Below are positions 13,641 to 17,141 of a stretch of 17,141 bases of DNA, in pieces. The position numbers and the translations under genes were made by a program. Positions within the stretch are counted from its first letter, which is position 1, and each line of letters begins with the position of its first letter. Under the pieces are notes generated by a model. It worked only from the letters and a program-made list of their open reading frames with translations. It had not been told where the DNA came from and ran no database searches. Location of the stretch: contig JBBQHE010000081.1 in assembly GCA_038323655.1 (NCBI GenBank), positions 1 through 17,141 of the forward strand. The letters are read 5' to 3'. Origin of the DNA: Humitalea sp038323655 (GTDB lineage Bacteria > Pseudomonadota > Alphaproteobacteria > Acetobacterales > Acetobacteraceae).

Positions 13641-13654
13641 CCAGAAATTTCTGG
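13641..13654. promoter_or_regulatory. Perfect 14-bp palindrome between the BLUF genes
   Basis: CCAGAAATTTCTGG is a perfect palindrome, AT-rich at its centre in a GC-rich setting. It lies 32 bases upstream of the minus-strand BLUF start, inside the 210-base divergent intergenic region. Such a site could be an operator for a dimeric regulator; no regulator gene is adjacent. Confidence 0.35.
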
Positions 13655-13776
13655 TGTTGCCGAGAGCCGATCTGGCGATGGCATGGCGCGACCGGTGATT
13701 CCGGAAACCCAAATGTAACTAATGGACCCGCATTCTGCGTTCGACGCCACGGGCCGCTTGCCTTCGGTTTCCACCG

Positions 13777-13794
13777 CCCGGGCGGGCTCCCGGG
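13777..13794. repeat. Small CCCGGG stem upstream of the plus-strand BLUF gene
   Basis: CCCGGG at 13777-13782 and again at 13789-13794 can pair around a 6-nt loop, about 25 bases before the plus-strand BLUF start. Short and GC-rich, so it may be chance. Confidence 0.2.
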
Positions 13795-13819
13795 AGTTTC
13801 TGGCGCAAAAGGTGCCGAT

Positions 13820-14218
13820 GTGATCCGACCGCTGCAACGCCTGACCTATTTCAGCCGCAGCCTCATCCGGGGGCCGGCCTGGTTCGTGGAAGGCGAGATT
13901 TCGCGTCTTCTGTCCCTGGCACGGGAAAGAAACCGGATGCTGCAGGTCACCGGAACGATGCTCTTCAGCGACGGCTGCTTCGCGCAGATCCTGGAGGGCG
14001 AGGGCGAGGATCTGAACACGCTCTTCCCGAGCATCCAGGCCGATCCGCGGCATGAGGGCGTGACGGTCCTGCAGCGTGGCCAAATTTCGGAACGCGCCTT
14101 TGGCGGTTGGGACATGAGCTACATCGGCCGCGCCGACACGACGGTCCGTCCGCCGGGGGCCGCCGCTGGTGAGACGTTGTTCCAGCGCCTGGCGAATGTG
14201 GTGCAGAACCGGGCCTGA
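13820..14218 (+). CDS. BLUF-domain blue-light receptor (plus-strand member of a pair)
   Basis: A second short BLUF protein, 132 residues, divergently placed to the first. Tyr10 (RLTYFS), Asn38 (RERNRMLQVTGTML), Gln56 (CFAQILEG) and Trp97/Met99 (FGGWDMSYIG) match the flavin-contacting positions of the family; DPRHEGVTVL is the usual following helix and strand. About 30 residues after the domain form a short tail (LFQRLANVVQNRA). The start is a GTG at 13820 with AAAAGGTG 6-8 nt upstream; the overlapping ATG at 13818 would hit TGA at once. The two BLUF proteins differ clearly in sequence, so this is not a recent duplication. Confidence 0.9.
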   Translation: MIRPLQRLTYFSRSLIRGPAWFVEGEISRLLSLARERNRMLQVTGTMLFSDGCFAQILEGEGEDLNTLFPSIQADPRHEGVTVLQRGQISERAFGGWDMSYIGRADTTVRPPGAAAGETLFQRLANVVQNRA

Positions 14219-14240
14219 TCGGCCCCGGGCGAGCGACTGA

Positions 14241-14266
14241 GCCGGCGCACGATCCCCCGCGCCGGC
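14241..14266. terminator. GC-rich hairpin between convergent genes, possible terminator
   Basis: GCCGGCGC at 14241-14248 pairs perfectly with GCGCCGGC at 14259-14266 around a 10-nt loop. It sits 22 bases after the plus-strand BLUF stop and 38 bases beyond the stop of the convergent gene. No T-tract follows on either strand, so function as an intrinsic terminator is uncertain. Confidence 0.3.
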
Positions 14267-14303
14267 ACCTGGCAACTGGCCTCGACAGGCAAGCGCCCCC
14301 GCG

Positions 14304-14849
14304 TCAGGGCGCCTGTGGCAGGAACAGCATGGCGTCATCGTCCCAACCACCACCGCAGGCTTCGGCGGCGGCGGCGAAGATGATGGCCGACGCGCGCGGT
14401 GCCGGGCTGAGGATCAGCGCCGCCCCCGCGCCAAGCGGTGCGAGGCGCAGCACCGGGACGACATCGGGCCTGGCGGCTTCGGCGGCCCATTGCACCAGCG
14501 CCATCGGCAGTTCCGGCCGCGGCCACAGCACCGCCGGGACGGCTTCTTCATCGTAACGGATAGCCCTGCCGGCGATGGTTTCCAGCAGCGGTGCCAGGGC
14601 GGTCAGCGCGGACATGGGCTTGATCGGCGTAAGGCCCGGATCGCGTGGCAGCGCCAGGTAACCGCCCAGCATGGCGCCAAGGCGCTCGGCGGCTTCCTTG
14701 GCGCGGCCGGCCTGGCGGGCGGTGGCCGAGCCGTCGGGCGCGGTGCGCAGGATCAGGTCCAGATTTCCCAGCAGCACCATCATCAGGTTGTTGGTGCCGT
14801 GGCGCACGGGCCGGGTGATCGCTTCCAGCGTTTCGGCGACCGGGTTCAT
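14304..14849 (-). CDS. Small protein resembling a histidine-kinase dimerisation domain with degenerate ATPase part
   Basis: No certain family. The N-terminal helix RHGTNNLMMVLLGNLDLIL (16-34) closely follows the H-box of hybrid histidine kinases (pattern H-D/E-F-N-N-L-L-x-x-I-x-G-N), with His17 and Asn20/Asn21 kept but the acidic residue after the histidine replaced by Gly18. A second helix (AGRAKEAAERLGAMLGGYL) would complete a dimerisation/phosphotransfer hairpin. Residues 80-181 have the spacing of an ATPase domain but show no N, G1 or G2 box. The architecture recalls ChpT-like histidine phosphotransferases or pseudokinases; this is inference. Its ATG overlaps the stop of the penicillin-binding protein gene (CGATGA), so the two are translationally coupled. 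Confidence 0.6.
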   Translation of the reverse strand: MNPVAETLEAITRPVRHGTNNLMMVLLGNLDLILRTAPDGSATARQAGRAKEAAERLGAMLGGYLALPRDPGLTPIKPMSALTALAPLLETIAGRAIRYDEEAVPAVLWPRPELPMALVQWAAEAARPDVVPVLRLAPLGAGAALILSPAPRASAIIFAAAAEACGGGWDDDAMLFLPQAP

Positions 14850-16648
14850 CGGGCGTTCTCCATCACCTCGCGGAACAGGCGTGCCGGCAAGGTGCCGCCA
14901 GCCACGCCGTCCATCGGGGTTGCGTCGTCATTGCCCATCCAGGCCCCGACTGCCAGCGCATTCTGTCCCAGGTTCTGGCCTAAGTTGTGACCGGTGCCCA
15001 CGCAGCCGACAAACCAGGCATCCCGCCAGCCCTGGGTCGTGCCGGTCTTGCCAATGACCGTGCGCCCCGGGATGGCGGCGGCGCGGCCGGTGCCGCGATC
15101 GACCACCGCCTCCAGCAGGCGCCGCATCTGGGCGGCGTGCTCGGGTGCGACCGCGCGCTCGGTCGCCGGGCGGGGCACGGCGAGAGGTCGGCGCTCGGCC
15201 TCGGCGGACTGAATGCCGAAGGGGGTGACCCGCATGCCGCCATTGCAGAAGGCCGCGGTGGCGGCCGTCAGTTCGAGCAGGCTGGCCTCCCCGGTGCCGA
15301 GTGCGATGGTGGCGTCGTTCGGGAAGGGGCCGGCCAGGCCCAGGCGGCGGGCGACGCCGGCGGTCGCGGCTGCGCCGCCGCCCCGGGCCAGGACGCGCAC
15401 GGCGGTGGTGTTCACCGAATGGACGAAGGCGTCCTCCAGGGAAATCTCGCCCCGCCCGCGCCAGGCGCCGTTGCCGGGCTGCCAGCGGCCGGACAGGCCG
15501 GCGTCGCTGACCAGCTCCGTGGGCGTGGCGCCGCGTTCCAGTGCTGCGAGGAAGACGAAGGGCTTGAAGGCGCTGCCCGGCTGGCGGCGGGCCTGGACGG
15601 CGCGGTTGAACGGGCTGCGGGCATGGGAGCGGCCGCCGACCATCACGCGGACCGCCCCGGTGGTGGCGTCCATCACCACGAAGGCCGCCTGGCCGATACG
15701 GGCGGCGGGGGAGGCTGCCAGCATCGCCTCGATGCGTTGTTCGGCGATGCCTTGCAGCCGCAGGTCCAGCGTGGTCCGCAGCAACAGGTCGGCGCTGCCG
15801 GGGAAGCGGCTGCCCAGGTCCTCGCGCACCCAGTCGGCGAACCACCCGCTGTCGCGGCCGGGGAAGGCGGGGATGACGATGCGCTCGGCCTGGACCAGTG
15901 CTTCGGCGGCGGTCAGCACGCCGGTCTCCACCATGTCCTGCAGCACCTCGACCGCGCGCGCGGTCGCGGCATCGGGTGCGGCGCGGGGGTTGAGGCGGGA
16001 CGGCGCCTTGGGCAGCCCGGCCAGCATGGCCGATTGCCAAGGCGCCAGCCTGCGGGCCGAGACGCCGAAATACAGCCGCGCCGCGGCATCCACGCCAAAG
16101 GCGCCACCGCCGAGATAGACGCGGTTGAGATAGATCTCCAGCAACTGGTCCTTGCTGAAGCGGCTTTCCAGCCAGAGCGCCAGGATCGCCTCCTGCCCCT
16201 TGCGGCGGAACGATCGCTCCGGCGTCAGGAACAGGTTTTTCGCCAGTTGCTGGGTCAGGGTGCTGCCGCCCTGCACGACCCGGCCCTCGGCCAGGTTTAC
16301 CCAGAGCGCGCGGAGCAGCCCCACGGGATCCAGTCCCAGGTGGCGGCGGAAGCGCCGGTCCTCGACGGCGATGAAGGCGCCGGGCAGATGCGCCGGCACG
16401 TCGGCCAGGCGCAGGGTTTCGCCATACAGGTCGCCCGAGGTCGCGAAGGCGCGGCCATCGGTCGCGAGCAGGGTGGTCGCCGGGCGGCGGGTCGCGGCCA
16501 GGGCGGCGTCGGGATGCGGCAGGTCCCAGGCCAGGACCAGCAGGCCGAGCCCCAGGGCCAGCCCGCCCCAGACCAGGGCCAGCACCGACCAACGCAGGGC
16601 GGTGAGCGGGGCGGCGGTGCCGCGGTGTGGGATGGGGTGTCGGGCCAC
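14846..16648 (-). CDS. Class A penicillin-binding protein (glycosyltransferase and transpeptidase, PBP1A type)
   Basis: A bifunctional peptidoglycan synthase anchored in the inner membrane. In the 600-residue form a short cytoplasmic tail precedes one membrane segment (about 18-41). The GT51 domain has AVEDRRFRRHLG (catalytic Glu96), QGGSTLTQQLAKNLFL (127-141), RKGQEAILALWLE (second Glu, 153) and LLEIYLNRVYLG. The transpeptidase domain has SAFK (Ser359, Lys362), SVN (411-413) and KTGTT (534-538). The protein is short for PBP1A because it lacks extra domains. I chose the GTG at 16648: upstream codons to 16810 have poor GC bias and look like promoter DNA. An ATG at 16723 is the alternative. Near the C-terminus NLGQ is repeated twice in a row (about 555-562). 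Its stop overlaps the next gene. Confidence 0.93.
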   Translation of the reverse strand: MARHPIPHRGTAAPLTALRWSVLALVWGGLALGLGLLVLAWDLPHPDAALAATRRPATTLLATDGRAFATSGDLYGETLRLADVPAHLPGAFIAVEDRRFRRHLGLDPVGLLRALWVNLAEGRVVQGGSTLTQQLAKNLFLTPERSFRRKGQEAILALWLESRFSKDQLLEIYLNRVYLGGGAFGVDAAARLYFGVSARRLAPWQSAMLAGLPKAPSRLNPRAAPDAATARAVEVLQDMVETGVLTAAEALVQAERIVIPAFPGRDSGWFADWVREDLGSRFPGSADLLLRTTLDLRLQGIAEQRIEAMLAASPAARIGQAAFVVMDATTGAVRVMVGGRSHARSPFNRAVQARRQPGSAFKPFVFLAALERGATPTELVSDAGLSGRWQPGNGAWRGRGEISLEDAFVHSVNTTAVRVLARGGGAAATAGVARRLGLAGPFPNDATIALGTGEASLLELTAATAAFCNGGMRVTPFGIQSAEAERRPLAVPRPATERAVAPEHAAQMRRLLEAVVDRGTGRAAAIPGRTVIGKTGTTQGWRDAWFVGCVGTGHNLGQNLGQNALAVGAWMGNDDATPMDGVAGGTLPARLFREVMENAR

Positions 16649-16797
16649 GCCCGGTTTTCTAGACGCTGCGCTGGGTAAAGCACAGAAAGAACGGCTTGGC
16701 GGGCGATCTTCAGACCGCGGCATCGTTGCGCCGAAGCAAGGCCCTTGGCGGCTGCCCGCGCTAGGGTCAGATACGGGTGAACAAGGGGGGCATCGCA

Positions 16798-17141
16798 TTG
16801 CGCTCGGCACTGATCCTCGGCGGCGGCATCATGGGGCTCTCCGCGGCCTGGGGCTTTGCCCGCGCCGGCTGGTCGGTGCGGGTGATCGACCAGGACCCGA
16901 TCCCCAACCCGCGCGGCGCCTCGGTCGATCGGCACCGGCTGATCCGCCACGCCTATGGCACCGACGCCGGCTACATGCGGATGGTCGATGATGCCTACGC
17001 CGCCTGGGACCTGCTGTGGGCCGAGCTTGGGGAAAACCTGCATGTGCCGACCGGGGTGCTGGTGCTCTCGGCCGATGGCGGGGCGCGGTTTTCCGGGGGG
17101 CGGCAGACGCTTCTGCATGACGGCCGCCCCCTGCGCGACCT
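16798..17141 (+). CDS. FAD-dependent oxidoreductase of the DAO / sarcosine oxidase type (5' part, cut by window end)
   Basis: Only the first 114 codons or so are present. The N-terminus ALILGGGIMGLSAAWGFARAGWSVRVIDQD is a textbook Rossmann FAD-binding motif (GxGxxG type, here GGGIMG) ending in an acidic residue. DRHRLIRHAYG and YMRMVDDAYAAWDLLWAELG resemble the monomeric sarcosine oxidase / N-methyl-amino-acid oxidase family. I favour a TTG start at 16798 because AAGGGGGG lies 7 nt upstream and the dinucleotide fold begins four codons later; an in-frame GTG at 16777 has a poorer ribosome site. It is divergent from the penicillin-binding protein gene, with about 150 bases between them and no obvious functional link. 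Confidence 0.85.
   Translation, partial: MRSALILGGGIMGLSAAWGFARAGWSVRVIDQDPIPNPRGASVDRHRLIRHAYGTDAGYMRMVDDAYAAWDLLWAELGENLHVPTGVLVLSADGGARFSGGRQTLLHDGRPLRD

Noticed and set aside
14965..15000. NLGQNLGQ repeat near the C-terminus of the penicillin-binding protein
   Set aside because: Only two tetrapeptide copies with different codons, in a variable loop after the KTGTT motif; probably a small local duplication of no wider meaning.
14928..16592. 554-codon minus-strand frame and 563-codon plus-strand frame (14987-16678) over the penicillin-binding protein gene
   Set aside because: Both are shadow frames of GC-rich coding DNA; only the frame ending at 14846 has glycosyltransferase and transpeptidase motifs.

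Overview
The window reads as chromosomal DNA of a GC-rich alphaproteobacterium. An Acetobacteraceae (Roseomonas-like) origin is my inference, from the extreme third-position GC, the TctC-type binding protein with its permease, and the GC-rich hairpin repeat in front of folC. No tRNA, rRNA, CRISPR array, transposase or integrase is visible.

Layout. Positions 1-313 hold no convincing gene but a large imperfect inverted repeat ending just before folC (314-1585, +). A relatively AT-rich patch follows (about 1590-2830): a frameshifted remnant of a thiamine-diphosphate (TPP) decarboxylase alpha subunit (1665-1920, +) and an FkbM-type methyltransferase (1922-2620, -). Next is an intact two-gene TPP decarboxylase of the split ComD/ComE type (2838-3347 and 3349-3939, +), whose alpha subunit is the homologue of the remnant.

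The centre (3923-12732, -) is a tightly packed catabolic operon. In transcription order it holds a barbiturase/cyanuric-acid-hydrolase family ring opener, an ornithine cyclodeaminase/mu-crystallin family protein, TctC, TctB and TctA of a tripartite tricarboxylate transporter, a metal-dependent amidohydrolase of the TrzN/AtzB/8-oxoguanine-deaminase type, and a molybdopterin-binding large subunit of the xanthine dehydrogenase family. Five of the six junctions are ATGA stop/start overlaps and the sixth has a 1-nt gap. A possible small leader ORF with a tandem peptide repeat abuts the first gene. I infer uptake and oxidative or hydrolytic opening of an N-heterocycle: hydroxylation by the molybdoenzyme, deamination or hydrolysis by the amidohydrolase, ring opening by the barbiturase-like enzyme. 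This resembles the oxidative pyrimidine route (uracil to barbiturate to ureidomalonate) or an s-triazine route. The substrate cannot be fixed from sequence.

Upstream lies a divergent pair of short single-domain BLUF blue-light receptors (13187-13609, - and 13820-14218, +). Then comes a minus-strand cell-envelope pair: a class A penicillin-binding protein (14846-16648), translationally coupled to a small protein that looks like a histidine-kinase dimerisation domain without a working ATPase (14304-14849). The window ends inside a plus-strand FAD-dependent oxidoreductase (from 16798).
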